Below the pieces are notes generated by a model that did no database searches, was not told where the DNA came from, and saw nothing but the letters and a program-made list of their open reading frames with translations. DNA of 43,324 bases from Ruminococcus sp. (GTDB lineage: Bacteria; Bacillota; Clostridia; Oscillospirales; Acutalibacteraceae): contig JAMPAE010000002.1 in assembly GCA_023667385.1 (NCBI GenBank), positions 1 to 43,324 of the forward strand, in the 5' to 3' direction. The translations under genes were made by a program, and so were the position numbers. Below, piece after piece: positions 16,124 through 23,552 of the stretch (within the stretch, counting starts at the first letter, position 1; each line of letters starts with the position of its first letter).

Positions 16124-17877
16124 TGTGCCAACACTCCTTCCTGCTGAGAAATAAAGATTTCTTTATAAATCTCATTGTTTTCCACAAGTTCGTCATGTGT
16201 TCCGATGCCTGAAATTTTGCCGTTATCAATGACAATAACCCTGTCGGCATCCATGATTGATGTGATTCGCTGAGCGATGATGATTTTTGTGATGTCCGCA
16301 TATTCGTCTGAGCGAAGTGCGGCTTTTATTTTGCTGTCCGTTGCTGTGTCAACGGCACTTGTTGAATCATCGAAAATGAGAATTTTCGGTTTTTTGAGCA
16401 AAGCTCTTGCAATGCAAAGACGCTGCCTCTGACCGCCCGAAACAGTATTTCCGCCGCTTCCGAGATCGGTGTCATAACCGTTTTCTTTTTCCATGATGAA
16501 CTCATGAGCCTGCGCCATCTGTGCTGCGTGCTCAACTTCTTCGTCCGTTGCATCAATTTTTCCCCAGCGAATGTTTTCCCTGATTGTACCGGAGAAAAGA
16601 ATATTTTGCTGAAGAACAACCGAAACTTCATTCCTGAGATTTTTGAATTTATAGTCCTTGACGTTTCTTCCGCCAACAAGCACTTCGCCCTCTCCGGCTT
16701 CATAAAGTCTTGGTATGAGCTGAACAAGCGTTGATTTTGCACTGCCTGTTGCGCCGATAATACCAACGGTTTCGCCGCTGTTGATTTTCAAGTTAACATC
16801 CTCAAGAATATTTTTTGCCGATTGGCTATATTTGAATGATACGTTTTTAAATTCGACGCTGCCTTCATCAACAGTGAGGTCAGGGTCGCCATCTGCATCG
16901 CTGACGGTCGGTTCTGCCTTGAAGATTTCGCCGATACGCTTGAGTGACGCACCAGCCATGACCATACTGATGAACACAAGCAAAATTGTCATGATTGATG
17001 AAATCACCTCAGTGATATAGCTGATGAAAGAAGTAAGCTGACCGATTGTAATGCCTGCAACCTCCTTCGGGAAAATTATCATGCGGCTGCCCCGATAGAG
17101 CGTGACAATCATGCAGCCATAAATGATGAACATAAGCACGGGAGAAACAAACAAAATCAGCTTCTGTGCCTTGATGTTTGCCTTGGCAAGGTCCATGTTG
17201 ATTTTTTCAAATTTTTCTTTTTCAAAATCTTCACGAACAAAGGTTTTCACAACTCGAATTCCGTTTGCATTTCCACGAATGGTTTCGTTGAACTTATCGG
17301 TTTTTTCAAGCATCTTTTTAAACATCGGAACAACAATCAAACCCATTGCAACGAATGCGATTATAATTGCAGGAATTGCAAAATAGAAAATTTTTGAAAG
17401 CTCCCTGCTGATGTTCAGTGCATAAACAAGCGCCATAACCAAAAGGTACGGTCCTTTAACAAAGCTTGTAATTGCGCTGCTGAACATCTGCTGAACCATT
17501 GAAACATCGCTTGTCATTCTTGTGATGAGTGATGAAATTTTCAGCTTGTCAATGTTTTCAAATGAAAGATCCTGCACTTTGTTGAAAAGTGCACCTCTCA
17601 TGTTTGCGCCAAAGCCCATGCTTGCAATTGCGCTGCACCTTGCCGCAACATAGCCGACAACAAGGGTGACAAAGCAAAGACCGAGCATTTCAAGCAGCTT
17701 CAAATTCAGTGCCGTGCGTGAAAAATCAGGATCGCCGACATTATAAATCATGTCAACGATTTTACCCATAAGCTTCGGCATCTGAAGCTGAATCAAAACG
17801 TCGCCGAAAACGATGATCGGCGTCAGAATTGTCAGAAAGCGATAGCCTTTTGTGAACGAAACTAATTTTTTAAACAA
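16120..17877 (-). CDS. Heterodimeric ABC exporter subunit, non-canonical ATP site
   Basis: 585 residues: six membrane segments (about 15-310) and an ABC domain with Walker A GATGSAKST at 375-383 (Ala in place of the usual third Gly), intact signature VSGGQRQR, and Walker B 'ILIFDDSTS' where Asp504 replaces the catalytic Glu. This is the complementary pattern to its partner, whose signature is degenerate, so the degenerate composite site uses this subunit's Walker motifs. Start is TTG at 17877 with AGGAGG nine bases upstream. It follows mgtE by 35 bases with no terminator or obvious promoter, so it may share the mgtE transcript. Confidence 0.93.
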   Translation of the reverse strand: MFKKLVSFTKGYRFLTILTPIIVFGDVLIQLQMPKLMGKIVDMIYNVGDPDFSRTALNLKLLEMLGLCFVTLVVGYVAARCSAIASMGFGANMRGALFNKVQDLSFENIDKLKISSLITRMTSDVSMVQQMFSSAITSFVKGPYLLVMALVYALNISRELSKIFYFAIPAIIIAFVAMGLIVVPMFKKMLEKTDKFNETIRGNANGIRVVKTFVREDFEKEKFEKINMDLAKANIKAQKLILFVSPVLMFIIYGCMIVTLYRGSRMIIFPKEVAGITIGQLTSFISYITEVISSIMTILLVFISMVMAGASLKRIGEIFKAEPTVSDADGDPDLTVDEGSVEFKNVSFKYSQSAKNILEDVNLKINSGETVGIIGATGSAKSTLVQLIPRLYEAGEGEVLVGGRNVKDYKFKNLRNEVSVVLQQNILFSGTIRENIRWGKIDATDEEVEHAAQMAQAHEFIMEKENGYDTDLGSGGNTVSGGQRQRLCIARALLKKPKILIFDDSTSAVDTATDSKIKAALRSDEYADITKIIIAQRITSIMDADRVIVIDNGKISGIGTHDELVENNEIYKEIFISQQEGVLAQ

Positions 17878-17912
17878 CGATTCATTCCTCCTATATGTTT
17901 AACTTTTATGTT

Positions 17913-19283
17913 TTACGCCGGGATAAGTGCGTTTGCAAGCGCAAAATAAATCAAAAGCGAAATTGCGTCAACAAGTGTTGTAATCATCGGTCCTGCCATG
18001 AGCGCCGGATCAAGATGCAGCAGCTTCGCAATAATCGGCAGAGTACAACCAATCATTTTTGCCGTGATGACTGCGCACAAAATTGCAAGGCAAACAACCA
18101 AAATGACGCTGTTTGAAGTGTCTGAGCCCGTGACAGCTCTGATGAGAAGCATTCTGCCCCAGTTTGCAATTGCAAGCACAACACCGCACATCACAGAAAC
18201 ACGAATCTCTTTCCATAATACCCTAAAGTAATCCTTAATGCGTATTTCACCAAGTGCAAGGCCACGAATAATCAGCGTTGAAACCTGGTTGCCGGAGTTT
18301 CCTCCAGTATCCATAAGCATCGGTATGCACGCCGTGAGCCCGGCAATTGAGGCAAGCTTCGCTTCAAAGCCTTCGATAATCTGCCCTGTGAATGTTGCGG
18401 AAACCATCAGCACAAGCAGCCAGATAATTCTGTTTTTTGCAAGCACAAAAACGTTGGTTTTCAAATATTCATCCTCAGACGGACGCAGGAGAGCCATTTT
18501 TTCAAAGTCCTCCGTGGCCTCGTCGTCAATGATGTCAACGATGTCGTCGATTGTGATGATGCCAACAAGTCTGCCCTCTTTGTCAACAACAGGAACACTC
18601 AATAAGTCATATTTCTTTGCAATCGCCGCAACCTCTTCCTGATCGTCAAGCGTTGCAACAGAAATAAGCTGATCATCGTCTGCCATAATTTCGGTCAGCG
18701 GCGTGTCCTCATCATTGAGAATCAGTCGCCTGAGCGGAATTGTGCCGACAAGGTGGCGGCTTCTGTCAATAACATAGCAGGTATAGATGGTTTCTTTATC
18801 CACGCCTGTTCGTCTGATGTTTTTGATTGCTTCCCCAACGGTCAGCGTGTCATGAAGCTCAACCATTTCAATTGTCATGACGCTGCCTGCCGAATTTTCA
18901 GGATATTTCAAAAATCTGTTGATGATTTCCCTTGTTTCCTTGTCAGTGTTTGCAAGCACACGCCTGACAACGTTTGCCGGCACTTCCTCAAGGAAGTCAA
19001 CGGCATCGTCAACAAAAAGGTCATCCATCAATCTTTCAATTTCACGGTCTGTTATGCATTGCACAATGACCGATTGCCTGTCCGAGTCCAGATAGGCAAA
19101 AACATCTGCAAAGATGTCTTTCGGAAGAATGCGGAACACCTTAACTGCCATTTTTTCTTCATCAATGTGCATGATAAATTCGGCAATGTCGGGATATGCC
19201 ATTTCCGCCAGTTCATCCTTTAGCTGTTTGAGCTGATTTGAAAATAAAAGAGAATAGAGTTCTTCAAATTCTGTTTCTCCCAT
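17913..19283 (-). CDS. mgtE: MgtE-type magnesium transporter
   Basis: 456 residues with full MgtE architecture: N domain (about 1-130, 'LFVDDAVDFLEEVPANVVRRVLA'), tandem CBS domains (about 135-260) and five membrane segments (about 285-455) with the pore signature 'MLMDTGGNSGNQVSTLIIRGLALGEI'. MgtE is a Mg2+-gated Mg2+ channel in the cytoplasmic membrane; the N and CBS domains close it at high Mg2+. It sits behind a structured leader of about 190 nt with its own promoter and heads a run that includes two ABC exporter genes. Confidence 0.97.
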   Translation of the reverse strand: MGETEFEELYSLLFSNQLKQLKDELAEMAYPDIAEFIMHIDEEKMAVKVFRILPKDIFADVFAYLDSDRQSVIVQCITDREIERLMDDLFVDDAVDFLEEVPANVVRRVLANTDKETREIINRFLKYPENSAGSVMTIEMVELHDTLTVGEAIKNIRRTGVDKETIYTCYVIDRSRHLVGTIPLRRLILNDEDTPLTEIMADDDQLISVATLDDQEEVAAIAKKYDLLSVPVVDKEGRLVGIITIDDIVDIIDDEATEDFEKMALLRPSEDEYLKTNVFVLAKNRIIWLLVLMVSATFTGQIIEGFEAKLASIAGLTACIPMLMDTGGNSGNQVSTLIIRGLALGEIRIKDYFRVLWKEIRVSVMCGVVLAIANWGRMLLIRAVTGSDTSNSVILVVCLAILCAVITAKMIGCTLPIIAKLLHLDPALMAGPMITTLVDAISLLIYFALANALIPA

Positions 19284-19284
19284 T

Positions 19285-19476
19285 TTTTACACCGACTTTC
19301 TCACCGATGCAGAAAAAACCACCTTTGTCGTGAGTTCTGCCTCGGTGTATGTTAGATTTGGCCCTTTAGGTTTACTATCACCGCTATCCAAGCAGACTCA
19401 CCTCCGTCAAGTGATTTGCGCCCCGCAATGGGTCATAAGGCAGGACACACTAAAAATTTATCAGACAATTTGCCTA
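19285..19476 (-). promoter_or_regulatory. Long structured leader of mgtE, candidate Mg2+-sensing RNA
   Basis: Between the promoter (19484-19513) and the mgtE ATG lies about 190 nt with alternative folds. On the minus strand, GTGAGTCTGC (19393-19402) pairs with GCAGAACTCAC (19331-19341), with CGGTG/CACCG inside. Alternatively, CACCGA-GG-CAGAA (19336-19348) pairs with TTCTG-CA-TCGGTG (19303-19315). A further TCGGTG (19291-19296) sits at the ribosome site. A run of six T follows GGTGG at about 19314-19319. 'GGAGGTGAGTCTG' and the 3' 'GCAGAACTC' vaguely recall the M-box (ykoK) core, but the sequence does not match the M-box as I remember it. Switching RNA is likely; its class is open. Confidence 0.6.
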
Positions 19477-19483
19477 ATCTACA

Positions 19484-19513
19484 TTATATCTTATTTCACG
19501 CTGCAAAGTCAAC
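19484..19513 (-). promoter_or_regulatory. Sigma-A promoter of mgtE
   Basis: Minus strand TTGACT (19508-19513), 18-base spacer, TATAAT (19484-19489). Confidence 0.85.
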
Positions 19514-19648
19514 ATAAAAGCGTTAATATTAATTAAAAGTATCTTTCCACTCAAGCTTCCACCGATGCTGCTGAATGCACTTTTTCAACAATTCGCACAA
19601 ATGCAAGCTCAACTTTTTTGTTAACTTCATTTAATTCTCAAACAGGTT

Positions 19649-19687
19649 TTTAAGGTTCGTTTAAAGTTGTGTTAATATTATTGTAAT
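19649..19687 (+). promoter_or_regulatory. Promoter with 11-bp-phased direct repeats before the 29-aa peptide gene
   Basis: TTTAAGGTT (19649-19657) and TTTAAAGTT (19660-19668) are repeated with an 11-base phase and lie 13 bases before a -10-like TGTAAT (19682-19687). No good -35 is present. This layout is that of promoters activated by an OmpR/PhoB-family regulator. The rest of 19514-19648 is AT-rich with nothing I recognise. Confidence 0.5.
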
Positions 19688-19746
19688 GGAACGGAAAAGA
19701 TGAATTCACTTTTTCCCGAATATACATATGAAAGTAGGTGCACACA

Positions 19747-19836
19747 ATGCCAGCAGAACTCAAAGAACTCCTTGAAAAGATCCTTGCTCCTGTTATCGAG
19801 CTTCTCCACAAGATCTTCGGTATCGAACTTCTCTAA
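19747..19836 (+). CDS. Small amphipathic peptide, 29 residues
   Basis: ATG at 19747 with AAGTAGGTG six bases upstream opens a 29-codon frame ending in TAA. The peptide starts MPAELKELLEK and ends in HKIFGIELL. It is Leu/Ile/Glu/Lys-rich and would form one amphipathic helix, with a Pro in the middle ('LAPVIELL'). There is no Cys, no leader and no double-Gly site. It sits alone between a promoter-like region and a perfect terminator eight bases after the stop, so it looks like an independent transcription unit. Possible roles are membrane-active peptide, toxin or small regulatory membrane peptide. I do not recognise a family. Confidence 0.6.
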   Translation: MPAELKELLEKILAPVIELLHKIFGIELL

Positions 19837-19843
19837 TCAACTA

Positions 19844-19880
19844 AAAGAAGCCGTGTCACAAGATGCGGCTTCTTTCTTTT
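19844..19880 (+). terminator. Intrinsic terminator of the 29-aa peptide gene
   Basis: AAAGAAGCCG pairs with CGGCTTCTTT (arms about 19844-19853 and 19866-19875), followed by CTTTT. Confidence 0.9.
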
Positions 19881-19884
19881 GCGC

Positions 19885-19937
19885 AAAAGATGCGTGTACT
19901 GTTTCACCCTTTTGGTGAACTGCACACGCATCTTTTC
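19885..19937 (-). terminator. Terminator of pepT
   Basis: Long hairpin: AAAAGATGCGTGT pairs with ACACGCATCTTTT, with TTCACC/GGTGAA inside. It is symmetrical, so it could work in both directions. It lies just before the pepT stop codon side at 19953. Confidence 0.8.
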
Positions 19938-19952
19938 ATTATATATATTTTG

Positions 19953-21173
19953 TTATTTATCTGTGTAAACCATGTCAGTAATCAGCGAAGTTATGATTCG
20001 TGTCACAGTTTCCATCGCCTGAATGCTGACATATTCAAACCTTGAGTGGTAATTTTCGGCACCTGTGCAAAGATTTGGGCAGGGCAAGCCTTTGAATGAA
20101 AGCGTCACACCGTCTGTGCTGCCACGAATCGGGTCAACTCTCGGCTCAAGTCCATTCTGCGCAATTGCATCTTTCGCCCTTTCAATTATATACATATGCT
20201 GCGAAACAATCTCGCCCATGTTGCGATAGCCATCAGTAATTTCAACGCTGACGGTTGAAGCGCCGTATTTTTCATTAAGCTTTTCCGCAACACTCATGAG
20301 ATAGGCTTTCTTTGCCTCAAACTTTGCGCTGTCATGGTCACGAATGATGTATCTCATGCTTGCCTGCTCAATTTTGCCGCTCATCGAAAGCAAATGATAG
20401 AAGCCCTCATATTTTTCGGTGGTTTCAGGGCGCTCATCTTTCGGAATGAGCATATCAAACTCTGCGGCAACAGAGCACGCATTAATCATCTTGCCTTTGG
20501 CGCATCCGGGATGAATACCAACACCGTTGATCGTCACAATAGCTCTCGCACCGTTGAAATTTTCATATTCCACCGTACCAAGTACACTTCCGTCAACCGT
20601 GTATGCATAATCTGCATTGAACTTTTCAAGGTCAAAATGATCTGCTCCCCTGCCGATTTCCTCGTCCGGTGTGAAGCAAAGTGAAACATCACCGTGAGGC
20701 AAATCATTTTCAATGACATATTCAACCGCACTGATAATTTCAGACATACCGGCTTTGTTATCTGCTCCAAGCAAGGTTGTGCCGTCTGTCACAATGAGCT
20801 CCTGACCGACATAGTTCATCATGTTCGGGTAATCATCGGGTGAAAGCCAGATGTTTTTTTCTTCATTGAGAAGAATTTTTTCGCCGTTGAACTTCACAAT
20901 TTTGGGCTTTATCGGAGAATCTGCCGCTTCCGGTGAAGTGTCCATGTGTGCAATCAAGCCAAGCTTTTGCTTGCACGGAGCATTACCTTTTAAGTGAGCA
21001 TAAACGTAGCCCTTGTCATCAACATGAGCATTCTCCAACCCCATGCTTTTCAGCTCCTCGGCAAGGTACTGCGCAAGCGCAAGCTGCTTTTCCGTGCTGG
21101 GAACAGTTTTGCTTGAAGAATCCGACATCGTCGGAAACGAAACATACTTCAAAAATCTATCCTGTATTTTCAT
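19953..21173 (-). CDS. pepT: Peptidase T (tripeptide aminopeptidase)
   Basis: 406 residues, M20 family dizinc peptidase cleaving the N-terminal residue of tripeptides in the cytosol. Visible metal and catalytic motifs: 'GLIAHMDTS' (His76, Asp78), 'LLGADNKAG', 'FTPDEEIGRG', 'YTVDGS' and the C-terminal 'GAENYHSRFEYVS'. 'RVDPIRGSTDGVTLSFKGLPCPN' is typical of PepT. Length fits the family. It is single, with no evident operon partners. Confidence 0.96.
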   Translation of the reverse strand: MKIQDRFLKYVSFPTMSDSSSKTVPSTEKQLALAQYLAEELKSMGLENAHVDDKGYVYAHLKGNAPCKQKLGLIAHMDTSPEAADSPIKPKIVKFNGEKILLNEEKNIWLSPDDYPNMMNYVGQELIVTDGTTLLGADNKAGMSEIISAVEYVIENDLPHGDVSLCFTPDEEIGRGADHFDLEKFNADYAYTVDGSVLGTVEYENFNGARAIVTINGVGIHPGCAKGKMINACSVAAEFDMLIPKDERPETTEKYEGFYHLLSMSGKIEQASMRYIIRDHDSAKFEAKKAYLMSVAEKLNEKYGASTVSVEITDGYRNMGEIVSQHMYIIERAKDAIAQNGLEPRVDPIRGSTDGVTLSFKGLPCPNLCTGAENYHSRFEYVSIQAMETVTRIITSLITDMVYTDK

Positions 21174-21273
21174 ATCGTATCCTCCCTGATTTTGATATCA
21201 CCTCATTTTATCATTAAAACGCCAATTGTGCAATAGCAATGGGGAATTAGGGTTGGTTCTTCCACAATCTGTT

Positions 21274-21936
21274 TCATTTCTCGTTTTGCTTGCTTTTGTG
21301 TGATGCAACAGCAAATATTACTATATCCCAGATTACGCAGAGGATGAAGTAGCCTGCCCAAAATGCACCGTAAAGGAACACAGTCGGAAAGCTGTTTAAA
21401 AAGCCGCTCATCAGATAGGCGCACAGCACAATCGGAATCGGGAAGATGATCCACACATTGATAAGCCAAAAGATTTTTCTTGCCCTCGGCTTGGTTTTGT
21501 CAAGACGCTGACCCATGGCAAACATCATTGTGCCCATTGCCATGATGATGAGACCGATTGCCGCTGCAAGAAAAGTGTTGCGTTCAAACCAAATTGCCGC
21601 CGCAATGATGAGACCGATGAAATTGAGTGCCGTGCCAACAATTGCAAAAACACCTGCATCTGCTTCACGTGATTTTTTCACGCATTCAGCCTTAACTTCA
21701 ACCGTGCTGTCGGCTTTGACTTCGTGCTGTTCAACGTTTTCAACACCACGGAGCAGATAATCGGTTGATACACCGAAAAACTCACTGACGGAAATTATTT
21801 TGTCAATATCAGGCATACTCTGCTCGCTTTCCCATTTTGAAACAGCTTGCCTTGAAACACCAATCTGCTCAGCCAAGTCTTCCTGAGAGATACCTCTCGC
21901 TTTTCTTAAATTTTGGATTCTTTCTGCTATTGTCAT
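21274..21936 (-). CDS. XRE-family regulator with C-terminal membrane segments
   Basis: 220 residues: an N-terminal Cro/C1-type helix-turn-helix (about 3-60, 'ISQEDLAEQIGVSRQAVSKWESEQSMPDIDKI'), a charged linker (about 66-95) and four hydrophobic helices (about 97-205). This fusion is common in Firmicutes; the membrane part probably senses a signal or anchors the repressor. Its promoter lies inside the end of the gene upstream. Targets are not evident. Confidence 0.88.
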   Translation of the reverse strand: MTIAERIQNLRKARGISQEDLAEQIGVSRQAVSKWESEQSMPDIDKIISVSEFFGVSTDYLLRGVENVEQHEVKADSTVEVKAECVKKSREADAGVFAIVGTALNFIGLIIAAAIWFERNTFLAAAIGLIIMAMGTMMFAMGQRLDKTKPRARKIFWLINVWIIFPIPIVLCAYLMSGFLNSFPTVFLYGAFWAGYFILCVIWDIVIFAVASHKSKQNEK

Positions 21937-21959
21937 TAAAAAAACTCCTTTATATGTTT

Positions 21960-21988
21960 ATTATATACCTCTTATTCAGTCCAGTCAA
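21960..21988 (-). promoter_or_regulatory. Sigma-A promoter of the XRE regulator
   Basis: Minus strand TTGACT (21983-21988), 17-base spacer, TATAAT (21960-21965), within the last codons of the upstream gene; GGAG and the ATG at 21936 follow. Confidence 0.82.
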
Positions 21989-22895
21989 CAAATCGGACAA
22001 TATGTATGCCACTGTTTATAACAACATTATACTTTAATGCCGTGCCGCTTTTCAAATCCAACATTATCACTTTTCCGCATCCGATGGATTCGTGATCATC
22101 AGCTCCAAACAACGGCGAACAATAAAGTAACTTCGTTGAATCAGGACTCAGAATTGCTTGATAGTATGGTTCATCATTGGTTCTTACTGAAAATTTTTCT
22201 TCCCATGTGTCAGCGTCGAAAACCGTTAAATATCCCATGAAATCATCATGCTCGGTGTATGTTACAACGCAGTCATCGTTTGCAGCAACAATGTTGGTAA
22301 TTTTCTTTGGGCATTCATATATCTTGTTTTCATCAAGGTAAAACACAGTTTCAGATGAATCGGTAAAATACAGCCGCTTGCTTTGCGTTTGATATAATTG
22401 TGAACTGTCACTTAATTTAAAAATATCTGATTTTTGTGTTGAAACATTCAGTCGACACAGCTCACAATAATCATCATAGGCATTAATCCCATATGCAAAG
22501 CCATTTTGTAACACAAAAAAGGGAGTTGCTCCGATATAAGAAAACAGGTCATCAATGTTGATATTTGTCATACCTTTTCCCGACATGATGTAATCAGTGC
22601 AATCATCATAATTTGTGTACCAATAAATTATATCATCATTCTTTTTATCGTAATAGCAATCGGTAATATAGCTACATCCACCGGAGTTTTCAGCCATGGT
22701 TTTTTTGCTTCCGGTCGATATATCATATTTAACAGCCCTGCATTTGCTGTCTGTGTAATATATGGTACCGGTTAGCTCTGTCATAGCTTTTGCAAGCTCC
22801 CGTTTATCATATTTTAGTTTTGCAAGTGTTACAATCCCAATTAAAACGGACAATACCGATAAAAGAGATACTATTCTTATAACTATTTTGTTCAT
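21972..22895 (-). CDS. Hypothetical membrane-anchored extracytoplasmic protein
   Basis: 307 residues. A signal anchor (about 5-25) is followed by a soluble domain rich in Tyr, Asp and short beta repeats ('YYTDSKCRAVKYDIST', 'IYYWYTNYDD'-like, 'LYFTDSSETVFYLDE', 'LLYCSPLFGADDHES'), which resembles a beta-propeller of WD40/TolB/DUF5050 type. GAGGAGG precedes the ATG by six bases. It is divergent from the ECF sigma gene, with two CGGTTGCGT copies between them, so it may belong to that sigma regulon. Function unknown. Confidence 0.72.
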   Translation of the reverse strand: MNKIVIRIVSLLSVLSVLIGIVTLAKLKYDKRELAKAMTELTGTIYYTDSKCRAVKYDISTGSKKTMAENSGGCSYITDCYYDKKNDDIIYWYTNYDDCTDYIMSGKGMTNINIDDLFSYIGATPFFVLQNGFAYGINAYDDYCELCRLNVSTQKSDIFKLSDSSQLYQTQSKRLYFTDSSETVFYLDENKIYECPKKITNIVAANDDCVVTYTEHDDFMGYLTVFDADTWEEKFSVRTNDEPYYQAILSPDSTKLLYCSPLFGADDHESIGCGKVIMLDLKSGTALKYNVVINSGIHIVRFVDWTE

Positions 22896-22944
22896 GGTGT
22901 AACCTCCTCGGTTGATTTTTGTGACTAAATCTTACCCAAAACAT

Positions 22945-22995
22945 CGGTTGCGTTCCACCATTTTGCCCTTGAAATCTGTCAACCAACGGTTGCGT
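22945..22995. repeat. Paired CGGTTGCGT repeats in the ECF/extracytoplasmic-protein divergent region
   Basis: CGGTTGCGT occurs at 22945-22953 and 22987-22995, 42 bases apart (about four helical turns). On the minus strand the copies read ACGCAACCG, one within GGAACGCAACC. That resembles the AAC-containing -35 element of ECF sigma promoters and points towards the gene ending at 22895. No clear -10 was identified. Confidence 0.45.
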
Positions 22996-23078
22996 AGGGT
23001 GATTTTTATGAAAAAATTAGATTGAATGAAAAAATTCAGCGTTGTCAGTTGTGTTATAAGTGAAAGGAGGCTGACGGG

Positions 23079-23552
23079 ATGGACTTCAATGAAATAACAC
23101 GAATAGTGAATACCTATAGTGAAATGCTGTTCAAGGTTGCCTATTGTGTGCTTCATTCTTCTGCTGATGCGGAGGATATAGTGCAGGAGGTTTTCATAAA
23201 GCTGATCGACCGTGCCGATAAATTCAATGATCCGGAGCATGAAAAGGCATGGCTTATCAGAGTTACGGTAAATATGGCGAAAAATAAACGAAAAAAACTT
23301 GCACGTCAGGGGATACCGCTTGACGAATGTTGCGAAATACAGGTTTTAACAAAAGATAAAGATTTATTGAACGCTGTTTTGTCGCTTGACGAAAAATACA
23401 GTACCGTGATTCATCTTCATTATTATGAAGGCTATTCGATTTCAGAGATAGGTCATATTTTGTCAATACCCGCCGCAACTGTCGGTACCCGTCTTGCAAG
23501 GGCAAGGCTTTCTCTCAGAAAAAAACTTGAAGGAGATTTCGTCAATGGATAA
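23079..23552 (+). CDS. ECF-type RNA polymerase sigma factor
   Basis: 157 residues with sigma region 2 (about 8-70: 'SSADAEDIVQEVFIKLIDR', 'EKAWLIRVTVNMAKNKRKK') and region 4 (about 100-150: 'VIHLHYYEGYSISEIGHILSIPAATVGTRLARARLSLRKKL'). AAAGGAGG lies nine bases before the ATG. The stop overlaps the next gene by eight bases, typical of a sigma/anti-sigma pair. It should direct transcription of a small regulon on an envelope signal; the divergent anchored protein is a candidate target. Confidence 0.95.
   Translation: MDFNEITRIVNTYSEMLFKVAYCVLHSSADAEDIVQEVFIKLIDRADKFNDPEHEKAWLIRVTVNMAKNKRKKLARQGIPLDECCEIQVLTKDKDLLNAVLSLDEKYSTVIHLHYYEGYSISEIGHILSIPAATVGTRLARARLSLRKKLEGDFVNG

Noticed and set aside
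15693..16154. 153-codon plus-strand frame over the ABC subunit N-terminus.
   Set aside because: Low-complexity Ser/Phe product, the antisense of the Lys/Glu/Ala-rich extension.
19330..19536. Plus-strand reading of the mgtE leader as an M-box or a small gene.
   Set aside because: AATGGGTCA and GTTAG resemble M-box pieces on the plus strand, but order and spacing are wrong, no plus-strand gene follows, and the promoter is on the minus strand.
19700..19918. 72-codon plus-strand frame overlapping the 29-aa peptide.
   Set aside because: It runs through the terminator, lacks a ribosome site and has unstructured Ser-rich composition.
19885..19937. Long hairpin as a CRISPR-like or IS end repeat.
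   Set aside because: Single copy, symmetric hairpin with T-rich end located between two gene ends: a terminator.
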